From Paludibacteraceae bacterium (GTDB lineage Bacteria; Bacteroidota; Bacteroidia; Bacteroidales; Paludibacteraceae): DNA of 64,000 bases. Made by a program: the position numbers and the translations under genes. Below the pieces are notes generated by a model. It saw only the letters and a program-made list of their open reading frames with translations, was not told the origin of the DNA and made no database searches. Of the stretch, positions 27,161 through 38,200 are shown piece by piece; position 1 is the stretch's first letter, and every line of letters begins with the position of its first letter. Location of the stretch: NCBI GenBank assembly GCA_017391525.1, contig JAFOYE010000002.1:1-64000 (forward strand), given 5' to 3'.

Positions 27161-27178
27161 CTATAGTTTGAACTATAG
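27161..27178 (+). promoter_or_regulatory. Hairpin just before the TPR gene
   Basis: CTATAGTT-TG-AACTATAG forms a perfect 8-bp stem ending 3 nt before the ATG at 27182. No U-run follows, so it is not a normal terminator; it would cover the ribosome entry region. Confidence 0.5.
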
Positions 27179-27181
27179 GTA

Positions 27182-27874
27182 ATGAGACTGATAAAAATAT
27201 TGATATTATTGATGGTTTCGAGTGTGTGCATGGCACAATACTCGAGCCATCAGTTGTATCAAGCTTACTTGGTTGGAGATATGCAGGTGTGGGGCCGATA
27301 CTTAGAACAAGGACAGTGGGAACGTATGACTAAAGAAGAGCAGCATAGATATCTCAATTATGAGTACGGATATCTAGCCTATAGCATAGCAAAAGATGCG
27401 AATGGCGCAAAGACCATGTTGCAACAGTTTGAAGAACACCTGCAAGAGGCAAGAAAAACAATAGACGAGAGCGAATATTATGCATATATGTCTGGCTTGT
27501 ATAGCTACAAACTTTCTCTTGAAAAAATACGTATATTGAAATACGCTCCTGCTATTTTTGAAAACATAAAGTTGGCAATGAAAAAGGGGCAAAATAATCC
27601 TTTTGTTTTGGCTATGCAGGGGAATGTTGAGTTTTATAACCCAATGGGCAGCAAGGAGAAAGCATTAGCGTATTTTGAACAGGCGGAACAGTTATACCTG
27701 CAGACACAACGTTATGAAAAGTGGAACTTGCGTACCGTGCAAATGCATATTATACAATGTTTGGATAAGATGGGACGAAAACAAGAGGCGATAAACCAAT
27801 GTAAGCAATATTTAGAAGAGGAACCAAAGTGTGTGATTTTTAACAAATTACTACAGTCAATAAACAATAATTGA
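27182..27874 (+). CDS. Exported TPR-like protein
   Basis: 230 residues with a signal peptide (RLIKILILLMVSSVCMA, cleavage near AQY). The mature part is all-helical, with repeats resembling tetratricopeptide units; the clearest is NPMGSKEKALAYFEQAEQL and then KMGRKQEAINQCKQYLEEEP. TPR proteins act as protein-binding scaffolds, here probably in the periplasm. It starts 34 bp after the PPi-PFK gene and ends 8 bp before the thioesterase gene. Function is not known. Confidence 0.75.
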   Translation: MRLIKILILLMVSSVCMAQYSSHQLYQAYLVGDMQVWGRYLEQGQWERMTKEEQHRYLNYEYGYLAYSIAKDANGAKTMLQQFEEHLQEARKTIDESEYYAYMSGLYSYKLSLEKIRILKYAPAIFENIKLAMKKGQNNPFVLAMQGNVEFYNPMGSKEKALAYFEQAEQLYLQTQRYEKWNLRTVQMHIIQCLDKMGRKQEAINQCKQYLEEEPKCVIFNKLLQSINNN

Positions 27875-27882
27875 TATACATT

Positions 27883-28392
27883 ATGCGATTGATTAAGAAC
27901 CCATGGTTGGGAGAAGAGAGTTATCATTGTTTTGGATGTTGTCCAGATAATCCTTTTGGACTAAAGATGAAATTCTATCAAGAAGGTGAAGATGTTGTGT
28001 GCATCTGGCATCCTTCTGCCCGTTATCAATCGTGGGATAATACATTGCATGGTGGTGTACAGTCGGTATTGTTGGATGAAATATGTGGATGGGTAGTTTT
28101 TCATATGTTACAAGCATCAGGAGTAACAGCGAAGATGGAAACCCGATTTCGTAAACCTGTAGTAATAAGACAACCTTTCATAGAACTGAGAGCTAGGCTC
28201 AAAGAAATGAAGCGTAATGTTGCGGTTGTAGAGGGAGAAATACGCAGTGCTGAGGGAGATGTGTTGGTGGAGTGTATATGTACATATTTTACCTTTGATG
28301 CGAAACACGCACCAGAGAATGTACCTTATAGACCAACCGAATTAATTGGAGAGGATTTAACGAGGGAGGAAGTATTAACTAGTGTTGAATAA
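27883..28392 (+). CDS. PaaI-type hotdog thioesterase
   Basis: 169 residues from the ATG at 27883; a TTG at 27871 would overlap the preceding stop. The hotdog signature LHGGVQSVLLDEICGW is intact, with the H-G-G loop and the acidic residue at the start of the long helix. An N-terminal CFGCCPDNPFGLKMKF segment is typical of this PaaI-like subfamily. It hydrolyses acyl-CoA thioesters; the substrate is unknown. It precedes an acyl-CoA synthetase gene, so the two probably act on opposite sides of acyl-CoA turnover. Confidence 0.85.
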   Translation: MRLIKNPWLGEESYHCFGCCPDNPFGLKMKFYQEGEDVVCIWHPSARYQSWDNTLHGGVQSVLLDEICGWVVFHMLQASGVTAKMETRFRKPVVIRQPFIELRARLKEMKRNVAVVEGEIRSAEGDVLVECICTYFTFDAKHAPENVPYRPTELIGEDLTREEVLTSVE

Positions 28393-28524
28393 GACCGCCT
28401 TTTAAGCTGATAATAGACATTACATTGTTAAACTACCGTTCTGTGGCTGATAGACCAAGTGTCTAATAGCAACGGAGTTGCACTTTGATAGTGTAACAAT
28501 CTAACTTCTAACAGCGAAGCGGTC
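28393..28524. promoter_or_regulatory. Structured intergenic element upstream of the acyl-CoA synthetase
   Basis: Nested complementary arms span the 132 bp: GACCGC/GCGGTC (28393-28398, 28519-28524), GCTG/CAGC (28406-28409, 28512-28515), ATTGTTAAACTA/TAGTGTAACAAT (28424-28435, 28489-28500, one mismatch), CCGTT/AACGG (28436-28440, 28471-28475), and a central AGAC-caagt-GTCT hairpin. An alternative GCAAC-gga-GTTGC hairpin (28469-28481) competes with the CCGTT/AACGG pair. It could be an RNA leader switch or a folded mobile repeat. I recognise no known riboswitch class. Confidence 0.55.
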
Positions 28525-28544
28525 ATAAAACAGCATTTTGATTT

Positions 28545-30179
28545 ATGAAACATCACTTTTTTCATTATATGGATCTTGTGATCCAGAACCGTTGGCAAGA
28601 TGTAGCTTTTGCTGATTACGGAGAAAAATTGCAATACACTCACGGTGAAGTGGCGCAACAGATTGAGCGCTTTCACAAATTATTCCGTGAGATGGGAATT
28701 CAAGAGGGAGATAAAATAGCTATTGCTAGTCGCAACTGCTCCAATTGGGTTGTTAGTTATATGGCAATTCTATCGTACAAAACTGTTGCTGTGACTCTTT
28801 TACAAGACTTTAAGGCAGAAGATTTGGCAAAACTTGTCAAACACTCAGATGCAAAAATGTTACTTGTTGGTCCATTTGTATGGCGCGAACTGCAACATCA
28901 AGAGTTACCTGCACTAGAGGCTATCATCTCAATGGACGACTTCTCGTTCATTCATTTGGATGAATCCCATAAAGGCCGTGTTGAGCATATAATGCAAGAA
29001 GAATCTGCATTAACGGAGAATACATTCTTCTCGCTTGTTAAAGGAGGTACCATTGACTTAGATTCATTAGCGCTTATTAACTATACTTCTGGAAGTACGG
29101 GGTCTCCTAAAGGTGTAATGATTAGCCATCGCTCGCTTAGTAATAATGTTGAGAATGGACAACATATCCTGCCTGTAGAACCAGGACAACGTGTGGTATC
29201 TATGTTGCCTTTGGCACATATGTTTGGACAATTAGCAGATTTTCTTTATCCATTTAGTGCAGGTGCTACAATCTATTATCTAACAAAAACTCCTACACCA
29301 AGCATATTGCTAAAGGCAATGGCTGATATTAAACCATATTTAGTGGCAACGGTTCCATTGGTCATTGAGAAGATTCATAAGAAGAAATTGGATCCACTAT
29401 TGAGTAAGACGGTCTTAAAGATTTGTTGGCATACTCCGTTAGTGATGAATTTTATCCGCAACCATGTGCGCAAGTCTCTGGTAAAAGCATTCGGAGGTCA
29501 AGTACGCTACTTCCTTTGCGGTGGAGCTGCTATGAACCCTGTGGTAGAGAAATGTTTGATGGATGTTAATGTCCCATTGTCTATAGGTTTTGGTATGACT
29601 GAATGTGGACCTTTGGTTAGTGGCTTGCCACCTAAATATTTCAAACGCCGCAGTTGCGGCGCTCCTGTGCCAGGTATGGAAGCCATGATTGATAATCCAA
29701 ATGAGAAAGGTGAGGGCGAAATCCTTGTGCGAGGCGAGAATGTAATGATGGGTTACTATAAGAACGATGAGGCTACTAATGCGGCATTTACTGAGGATGG
29801 CTGGTTGCGAACAGGAGACTTAGGATATATGGATAAAAAACAAAATATCTTTATCCGTGGTAGAATCAAGTCTATGTTCTTAGGTGCAAGTGGACAGAAC
29901 ATATATCCAGAGGAGATTGAGGATAAACTCAATAACCAACAGGGTGTGGCAGAGTCTCTCGTGGTGGAACGTGAAGGTAAATTGATAGGTCTTGTATTCC
30001 CTGATGAAGATGCGACAAAGAAGTTCTCGTTGGATGGATTAAAGACACTCATGAAAGAGAATCTGAAGAAACTTAACGATGCTCTTCCACCTTATTCGCG
30101 TGTTCATAATATAGAAATCAAGGAGGAACCATTCGAGAAGACTCCTAAGAAGAGCATCAAACGTTTCTTGTATAAGTAA
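28545..30179 (+). CDS. AMP-forming acyl-CoA synthetase (long-chain type)
   Basis: 544 residues. The ATP/AMP motif YTSGSTGSPKG is followed by GFGMTECGPL (A5-like), DGWLRTGDLGY (A7) and a C-terminal TPKKSIKRFLYK carrying the catalytic lysine (A10). It activates a carboxylic acid, most likely a fatty acid, to acyl-AMP and then acyl-CoA. It follows a thioesterase gene and the structured element at 28393. The exact chain length preference cannot be read from the sequence. It ends at a bidirectional terminator facing uvrB. Confidence 0.9.
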   Translation: MKHHFFHYMDLVIQNRWQDVAFADYGEKLQYTHGEVAQQIERFHKLFREMGIQEGDKIAIASRNCSNWVVSYMAILSYKTVAVTLLQDFKAEDLAKLVKHSDAKMLLVGPFVWRELQHQELPALEAIISMDDFSFIHLDESHKGRVEHIMQEESALTENTFFSLVKGGTIDLDSLALINYTSGSTGSPKGVMISHRSLSNNVENGQHILPVEPGQRVVSMLPLAHMFGQLADFLYPFSAGATIYYLTKTPTPSILLKAMADIKPYLVATVPLVIEKIHKKKLDPLLSKTVLKICWHTPLVMNFIRNHVRKSLVKAFGGQVRYFLCGGAAMNPVVEKCLMDVNVPLSIGFGMTECGPLVSGLPPKYFKRRSCGAPVPGMEAMIDNPNEKGEGEILVRGENVMMGYYKNDEATNAAFTEDGWLRTGDLGYMDKKQNIFIRGRIKSMFLGASGQNIYPEEIEDKLNNQQGVAESLVVEREGKLIGLVFPDEDATKKFSLDGLKTLMKENLKKLNDALPPYSRVHNIEIKEEPFEKTPKKSIKRFLYK

Positions 30180-30210
30180 TATAATGCCCTATAAGATATT
30201 ACTATTTAAT

Positions 30211-30248
30211 AATAAAAATGAGATTGCACCTGCAATCTCATTTTTATT
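30211..30248. terminator. Bidirectional terminator between acyl-CoA synthetase and uvrB
   Basis: An 18-bp perfect stem (30211-30228 with 30231-30248) with A-rich and T-rich ends on both strands. Confidence 0.92.
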
Positions 30249-30267
30249 ATACTTAGATCTCTAATCC

Positions 30268-32283
30268 TTATTCCATCGCTTGCAGTTTGTCTTCCATTTG
30301 CAGCCATTCGTCGCGTAGTCGGGCTGCGGTGTCAAAATCGAGGTTCTTGGCTGCTTCTAACATAGCACGGCGTTGTTTCTCACTAGCTTTCTCTAACTCC
30401 TTCTTGCTATATTGCTGCCATGGCGCAGACTTCCAACTATCTTGGATCTTCTGTTCAAGTGCTTCCTTCTCGGCTTGCTCCTTGCGCATGAGTGCAATCA
30501 GTGGACTAGACTCAATAGCCTTGTTGAGTGCTGTAGGGGTGATACCATGCTCGGTATTATATGCAATCTGTTTACTACGGCGGCGGTTGGTCTCGTCAAT
30601 GGTCTTTTGCATAGATGGTGTGATCTTATCGCCATACATAATAACCTTGCCATTGACATGGCGTGCTGCACGACCTGCAGTTTGCGTGAGCGAGCGGTGG
30701 TCACGCAAGAAACCCTCTTTGTCCGCATCCAGAATAGCCACTAAACTGACCTCTGGCAAATCCAATCCTTCACGCAATAGGTTGACGCCTACCAAGACGT
30801 CATACAAACCCTTGCGTAGATCTTCCATGATTTGGATACGTTCAAGGGTGTCTATATCGGAGTGGATATATGCAGAACGCACACCATAGCGGCGTAAGTA
30901 TTCGTCGAGTTCCTCTGCCATACGTTTGGTGAGGGTCGTAACAAGCACACGCTCCTCTTTAGCCACACGCACGCGTATCTCCTCCATAAGATTGTCCACT
31001 TGGTAGTCACGAGGACGAACTTCTATCTCTGGATCAAGTAAACCTGTAGGGCGGATCAATTGGTCAATGAAGATGCCTTCGGAACGCTTTAACTCGTAGT
31101 CGGCTGGTGTAGCGGATACATAGATGGTCTGTCCGGTCTTACCCTCAAATTCCTCAAAGGTAAGCGGCCTATTGTCTCGTGCAGCAGGGAGACGGAAACC
31201 ATATTGTACGAGGTTATCTTTGCGGGCCTTGTCGCCGCCATACATCGCGTGTATCTGTGGAACTGTGACGTGGCTCTCGTCAATGACAAGAAGCATATCT
31301 TTAGGGAAATAATCCAATAAACAGTAGGGTGGAGTTCCCGCTTCACGTCCGTCGAAATAGCGGCTGTAGTTTTCGATACCAGAGCAATAACCGAGTTCTT
31401 GGATCATCTCCATATCGTATTTAACACGCTCTTCGATGCGCTTGGCATAAAGTGGTTCGCCAATGTCGTGGAAATATTGTACTTGATTGGCTAGGTCCAG
31501 TTTGATTTTGCGAATAGCATCTGCCTGCTTATCTGGGTTCATGCAGAAGATGGTGGCAGGGTAGATGTTGTATGTCTCGAACTCCTCTAGCACTTGGTTG
31601 GTGGCAGGGTTCATAGTGAGTATGCCATCAATCTCGTTGCCAAAGAACTCGATGCGTAGGATATAATCCGAATAGGCCAAAAACACGTCCACTGTGTCTC
31701 CTTTTACTCGGAAGCGTCCGCGTGTAAGCTCGTTGTCGTTGCGTACGTATTGCGAGTTAACGAGTGAGGTAAGTAGTTGACTCATGTCTTGTCTTGTTCC
31801 CCTGACAATCGAAATACAGGACTGACTGAAGTCTTGTGGGTTACCTATACCATACAAACAGCTGACCGATGACACGACTACTACATCCTGACGTCCACTC
31901 AACAATGCAGAGATGGCGCTAAGGCGTAGGCGGTCGATCTCTTCATTGATGCTTAGATCCTTCTCAATATAGGTATCAGTAGAAGGGATATATGCTTCGG
32001 GTTGGTAATAATCGTAGTAGGAAACAAAATACTCCACAGCATTGTTCGGGAAGAACTGGCGCATCTCGGAGTAGAGCTGCGCGGCTAAGGTCTTGTTGTG
32101 GCTGAGAATCAATGTGGGACGATTGATCTCATGGATGACATTAGCCACCGTAAAGGTCTTACCCGAACCTGTTACACCCAATAGTGTTTGGGCTGGTGCA
32201 CCACTACGAATGCCATCCACCAATTGGCGGATGGCTTCGGGTTGGTCGCCTGTGGGGCGATATGGAGCATTGAGTTGGAACAT
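30268..32283 (-). CDS. uvrB: UvrABC system protein B
   Basis: 671 residues. Walker A is GVTGSGKT (36-43), the damage-probing beta-hairpin reads YYDYYQPEAYIPSTDTYIEKD, and helicase motifs VIDESHV, LLREGLDLPE and QTAGRAARH are intact. A C-terminal UVR domain (AAKNLDFDTAARLRDEW) contacts UvrC. It verifies lesions loaded by UvrA during nucleotide excision repair. Its start codon lies 1 nt after the stop of the 3103-residue secreted protein, so uvrB seems to be read through from that gene or to use a promoter inside it. This is an unusual setting for a repair gene. Confidence 0.97.
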   Translation of the reverse strand: MFQLNAPYRPTGDQPEAIRQLVDGIRSGAPAQTLLGVTGSGKTFTVANVIHEINRPTLILSHNKTLAAQLYSEMRQFFPNNAVEYFVSYYDYYQPEAYIPSTDTYIEKDLSINEEIDRLRLSAISALLSGRQDVVVVSSVSCLYGIGNPQDFSQSCISIVRGTRQDMSQLLTSLVNSQYVRNDNELTRGRFRVKGDTVDVFLAYSDYILRIEFFGNEIDGILTMNPATNQVLEEFETYNIYPATIFCMNPDKQADAIRKIKLDLANQVQYFHDIGEPLYAKRIEERVKYDMEMIQELGYCSGIENYSRYFDGREAGTPPYCLLDYFPKDMLLVIDESHVTVPQIHAMYGGDKARKDNLVQYGFRLPAARDNRPLTFEEFEGKTGQTIYVSATPADYELKRSEGIFIDQLIRPTGLLDPEIEVRPRDYQVDNLMEEIRVRVAKEERVLVTTLTKRMAEELDEYLRRYGVRSAYIHSDIDTLERIQIMEDLRKGLYDVLVGVNLLREGLDLPEVSLVAILDADKEGFLRDHRSLTQTAGRAARHVNGKVIMYGDKITPSMQKTIDETNRRRSKQIAYNTEHGITPTALNKAIESSPLIALMRKEQAEKEALEQKIQDSWKSAPWQQYSKKELEKASEKQRRAMLEAAKNLDFDTAARLRDEWLQMEDKLQAME

Positions 32284-32284
32284 A

Positions 32285-35200
32285 TTAGCGTGCGAAGAAC
32301 AACTTGCCAGATGCTACTTTGCGCTTACCATTTTCGAAGAATACGTAGAAATAGCATTTGTTAACAGTAGGCAGTGTAAAAGATGCCAAAGGTGACAATA
32401 CATCTATGAGTTCTTCTTTTCCATATGCATTAGTGATGATAACTACATCGTTTTGACTAGATGCAGGAACATCAGAGTGGAATAGCATTTGTCCTTCAGA
32501 GCTATAAACTGCTACGGTGATATTCTTACGGGTAGTAGCGAAGATAATATCGTTAGAACCAGGAACGTGCTTCATCAATACATCATATTCGTTAGGTGTT
32601 TGTGATGTAGAGATAGTAGATTGTTTAATGTAAATGGTATATACTCGTTCGGTGCCGTCTTCTGCTATTACATAGATATAGAACGGTGCGTCCAGTGTGT
32701 AAATACCATATTCAATGGTAGCTAGTGTATCTTCGGCTACTGCTAGGATATTAGGTTGTGCATCAGATACGTAGTAAACATATTCTAATACCTCAGGATC
32801 AAAGTCACGAAGCATAATATCATCCATATAGATGGCGCTCAAGCGGTTGTTATCGCTAAGTAGGATGACTTGCTTGAGGGTGTAGACACGTGTAGTAACA
32901 CCATCTGCTGCTACGACTTGGATGAAGAAGTCGGTGCCGTTAGGATTAACGCTAACAATAGCATTAGCATCCTCAGCGATAGCTACGATATCATCAATTG
33001 TAGCGAAGTCAGCTGTGTTGCTGCCGATAGGATAGTAGATGGTGTAGTCTAGTGTATCCGCATGGAAATTATCCACCTCGATACCCTTGACTAGTAGCGA
33101 TAGGAGACGACTATTGTCGTTGAGCGCTACCTCTACAAGCACGTTGTATGCAGTAGCAGACTCCTCATCTGGAGCAGTAACAGTAAAGATATGTGTTAGT
33201 TTGTTGTCTGCTAACGTGATGGTTTCAACATCCACTGTTTGTCCCTCTTTGCCGATTTGGTAGGTGAACTCAGGCATTTGGGTAGTACCATATGGTAAGA
33301 TAATGTGGTAGTCGAATGAGTCTGGTTGGAATCCATCAATCAAGACACCATCTTGGTAAATACCCTCTAGGTATGCGTAAGATGACTTGAGGTAAGTGAA
33401 ATAGATGATGTAAGTAGATTGATATGTAGAATCCTCCGCGGTAACAGTAATGATAGCATTGCCTGTTGTCGTGTCAATATGGACAGTTTGTTTCGCATCT
33501 GCCTTCTCCACGAAAATGTTTGGCATAGTCTTACCCTCTGCTACGGTCTCACGATAGGTATATACGCTAGGGTTGAAACCGTTGAGTGGTGTTCCATCTA
33601 GATAGATGTTGAGCAAGTCGGTGTTGGTAGACAATGGCTCGGTAAAGTAGAAGTACAAGGTATATACGCGGCTATGTCCGTCTTGTGCAAGTACTTCGAG
33701 GCTTTGCTTCCAACCTATTTGCTCGTTGTTGCGTGTGAGAGCTTGTGAGGTAGGATTAATGACTTGATAAACGTCTCCTTGTTTCCAGCTTACGCTAGGG
33801 AGCAGAGTGTCACCAGCAGCGAGGTAGAGGTGATAATCACTAGTATATGGATCAAATCTCTCGAGTGGATCGGCTTGTACATAAATCATCTCCAATGTAT
33901 CAATGCTGGATAGAGCGATCTCGTATTCAACGGTGTAGATATTCTTCTTACCAGAACCTGCTACCACATGAATTTGTGTGGTTTGCTTATTGGCTGTATC
34001 TACTACCTTAGTTGCGGTAACATGTTGCCATTGGTCTGCTGCATCCCATGTCAAAGCAGGAATGTGGTCGGTACCAACAGGTAAAGTGTAAGTGTAATAG
34101 AATACATTAGCGTCGAAGCCCTCAATTAGTTCGCCATCACCATAGATGGCAGCCAAGGTGTCAGCATCAGATGGGTTAGCAATGAAGGTGAGATAGTATT
34201 GACCTACAGTGCCATCCTCGGCAGTGACATAAATAGTATGTTGCATGTCACCGGTGATAGAGTCAACAACGGTTTGGGTAGCCTCTTGTGGTTCTGCATA
34301 TACGTCTGGCATCGTATTTTGACCTACAGGCAAGAGGATGTCATACTTGTATTGGTTAGGAACAAACTGGTCGTATTGCTCGCCATCAAGATAAATCATC
34401 TTGAGTTGAGTGTTGCTAGACATCGGAGCAGTGAAGCGTAATGTGTAAGTATTCTTGGATACTCTATCTGGAGCAGTTACATGAATTTCAACCTTCCAAT
34501 CGGTGGTAACGATATCTACTGTTTGACCTTCTGCATTGAGCAATGCACTGATCTCTGGCAAGTATTGGGTACCTGATGGTAAGTTGATATTATAACGCTG
34601 TTGCATAGGAGAGAAGATGAGTTCATCATTAATGCTTGGCTCAAATTGGTCGAATGGTTTGCCGTCCAATAAGATACCTGCCAATGTAACATCCGATGAT
34701 GCACCTTCTTTATATACTTCAATCACATAATCTGAAGTAGTAACACCATCTTGTGCAATAACATGCAGTGTGTGGGTGTAGTCATCGTGGCTTTCAACTA
34801 CAGTTTGGAAGTTATCCTTGGATGCCCATGTTAGTGTAATATTATCTTCTGTAGTTTTGACAGAATAGAAATGACGTTGGCTCTCAAAATGTTCAATAGG
34901 TTGACCATTCACTGCAATACCGGTAAGTGATACGCAGTGGCTAGGTTCCGCTTCGAAACTAAGTTCGTACACGGCATAGTCAGATGCATCTTCTGCTGTA
35001 ACAATAAGGTTGGTGCTAGCATTCAAGTCACCATGCTCCACTACTACCTCTTGACGAGGTGAGCCGAGTACATAACTGATGCTAGGGATATTAGGTTCTA
35101 CCACTTTGTATGCACCTGCTGGAATAACAATGTGGTAGTTCAAACTATCACCACGGAATCCAGTTAATGGCTTACCATCTAGCAAGATAGATTGCAAGTA

Positions 35201-38200
35201 TGGTAGATTACTCAAGTTAGGTGCGATAACCAAGGTGTATGGATTGCCCACTGTACCATCTTCAGCTGTTACTATATATGTATAGATAGTAGTGTCGCCT
35301 TGGGTATGATATTGTACATCAAGATGGCTAGCTTGGTCATTAGCAATTGCATGGATTTGAACTGGCTCATCGGTTTTATAGATGTACTCATATACTTGTT
35401 CATTGAATGCCTCATATAAGGTGCTATCAATATATATAGCCTTAAGGTACGTGTTGGATGATAATTCGTTAGGGTAGTTGATACGATATGCGTGACTATC
35501 TGTTCCGAAGACTTGCCACTCCATGTACAAAGGAGTTTGAACGAAGACTACCGAATCACTCTCGTGCATGCGTTTGAATTCTACCAAATCAGGTTGATTC
35601 AACGTGTACTCATACGTACTACTGCTAAAACCTTGCATGTCCACACCATTCACTTCGATCATACTCAATTGACCTGTTGTGTTGACAATAGGTTTGTTAA
35701 GAGTAATCGTGTAGGTGCCCTTCGTGCCGTTCTCTGCGGTTACGTGGAGTACACCGTCTTTCATGTCAACAGTTTGACCATCCATTTTCTTAACGAAAGT
35801 AATGTCAGGCAATTGATTTGCAGTAACGGTATATTCCTTTTGTGCAGGATTAAAAGCGATATCCAATCCTTCTACAGTGATATTCTCCAACTCGGTATCT
35901 GCAGATAGGTCAGTGATAAAGCGCACAGTGTATGTGGTAGCTTCTCCTAACTCAGGAGTAACAACAATAGTCATTACAGAGTCAGCATAAGAGGTTGAGA
36001 TAGTTTGCAAACTGCTAGCAGCAATCGGTTGTACGTCTGGCAAATGCTTAGTTGTAGATGCTAGATGAATAGTGTATTCAGTCTTAGTATCAGCAAATGC
36101 AGCAATAGTGGTGCCATTTATTTTAAGATCACCTAATGTGTTCTTGGTGTCCAATGGGCGTTTCACTTGCAATGTGTACTCTGTGCTTGTACCGTCCTCT
36201 GCGTAGTTGGTAATAGTGGCATTGCGTACACCATATCCACCCTCTTTTATCTCATTGCTCCAAATCACTTTTTGCGCTTGGTCGGCTACCTCACCTGTGA
36301 ATGCGAGAGTTGGAATAAGGGTGTTTTCGCTATCTGGCAAGGTGTATGAGAATGCATTACCATCCTTGACAGCAACGCTGTCATTAACCTTTAAGCTCGT
36401 AAGTGTGCTGTTATATGAGAATCGTAGATAATCTACATACATCTCAGCCAATGTGTTGAGCGATGTATTGGTAGTACCAGCTATACTATTGAACGAACAG
36501 ATGGTGATATTAAGTAGGGTAGGGTCACCTGCAGTTTGGTTTGCTTCGCTGAGGTCGAAAGTAACCTCTTTGTAATCCGAACGAGTTTCTGAGTCTTTCC
36601 ACTCTAGCGTTTTAACACCATGGGTTCCTGTAAGACTATATTGGATGAGACTATGGTTCTTTACCTTTTGATTGTAGTAGCGGATAGCCACTTGATCAGG
36701 TGTGTTGTGGAAACTGATACCACCTGAAATTCCAAATGACGAACTACCAGCTACACCCCATTTTGCAGTTACATTACCCAAGGTAATAAAGCCAGGAATA
36801 TTACCTCCACCAGGGGAACTATATGGCGTCTTAAGAAATACTGCATCATTGCCTGACTTGTTAACCATGCCATCAGGGTTGAAAGAACCGAAACCGGAGT
36901 GCTTGCCCAGTACGTCGGCAACGGTGTACCAACCTGCTGGTTTATCTGCTGAGGTGAATGTCTCACATTTTGTCCACTCAGTGAACTCGGTGTTAGGTAC
37001 TTGATCGTTTTCGTAGTAGTACCATACATTATATATATTGGTTCTGCCGTTGTAAGTAACTTGTGCTTGCCAATGCTTAGTGGTTTGCATCAAGATGTTG
37101 ACTTGTGCTCCTGGTGCAGCTGTGTAAGCTACAACAGGTGCATTAGTCACATTGACAATATAAGAGAAACGATTTTCATCAAATTCTTCAATAGTTACGC
37201 CATTTACCTTAATATCGGTCAGTACTGCAGGATCTTGAGTCTCTACTTGTGGAGTAAGGGTGTATACTACATCCTCTTCGTTTGGACGGTTAGATTTGAC
37301 AGTAATGATAGTAGGTGATTGTACGCCGCCGGGTTGCACCCATACTGTTTGCTCTGCAAAAGCTTTGGTATAGTTAACCGTCATAGTGCGTGTACCATAT
37401 GGCAATGCGATAGTTTGTGTGGTCGCTTGTACATCCAATGTGGTACCTGTCTCAGCAATACTCAATACTTTTAAGAGATTAGCTTGTGGCGCATAGGTAG
37501 GTTGGAAATGCAACTTATAGGTGCGTTGGGTGCCATCTTCTGCTGTTACAGTGATCTCTGAGGTTTGTCCCAATGGGCGAGAGATATACTCTATGGTTTG
37601 CTCTGGTTCGGCAGCTTTGTATAATACAAGTGGAGCCTTTGTTTCGCCGTATGGAAGTTGGATGGTATAATCAGTTACAGTATGATCATAAACGATAGTG
37701 GCACTCTCATGATCAATCTCTATATACTCCAATGCTACGTTACTAGATTTAGTAACAGGGAAGTGGATTGAATAATCTTGAGTGGTGGTACCATCTGCTG
37801 CAACGACATGAATCTTAGTTGTTCCATCCACTGAACTGTGGTAGGTGGTAATCACTTGGTCTGGGTGGGCACCAATAGGTTGTACGCATGGAACGACCTT
37901 AGTGCGCCATGCCAACTTGTGAGTATATTCATATATGTTAGCATTGAAATCAGCGATACTAACACCTCCAACCTTGATATCTGTTAACAGCGCATTGCTT
38001 GACTTGTTGCGAGTATAGATAATTCTATATACATTGGTGTTACCACTTTCGGCAGTGACAATCACTTGTTGCTCGGTTTCACTAACAGTATGGGCTTCGG
38101 TGCTTTGACCTTCTTTAGTGACAGCGTGGATAATAGGCAATGCCACACCTTCTGCAAGTGTGAGGTGATATTCATAGGTGGTAGGATTAAAATCAATATC

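Noticed and set aside
27161..27178. Terminator after the PPi-PFK gene
   Set aside because: The 8-bp stem has no U-run and ends 3 nt before the next start codon; kept only as a leader hairpin.
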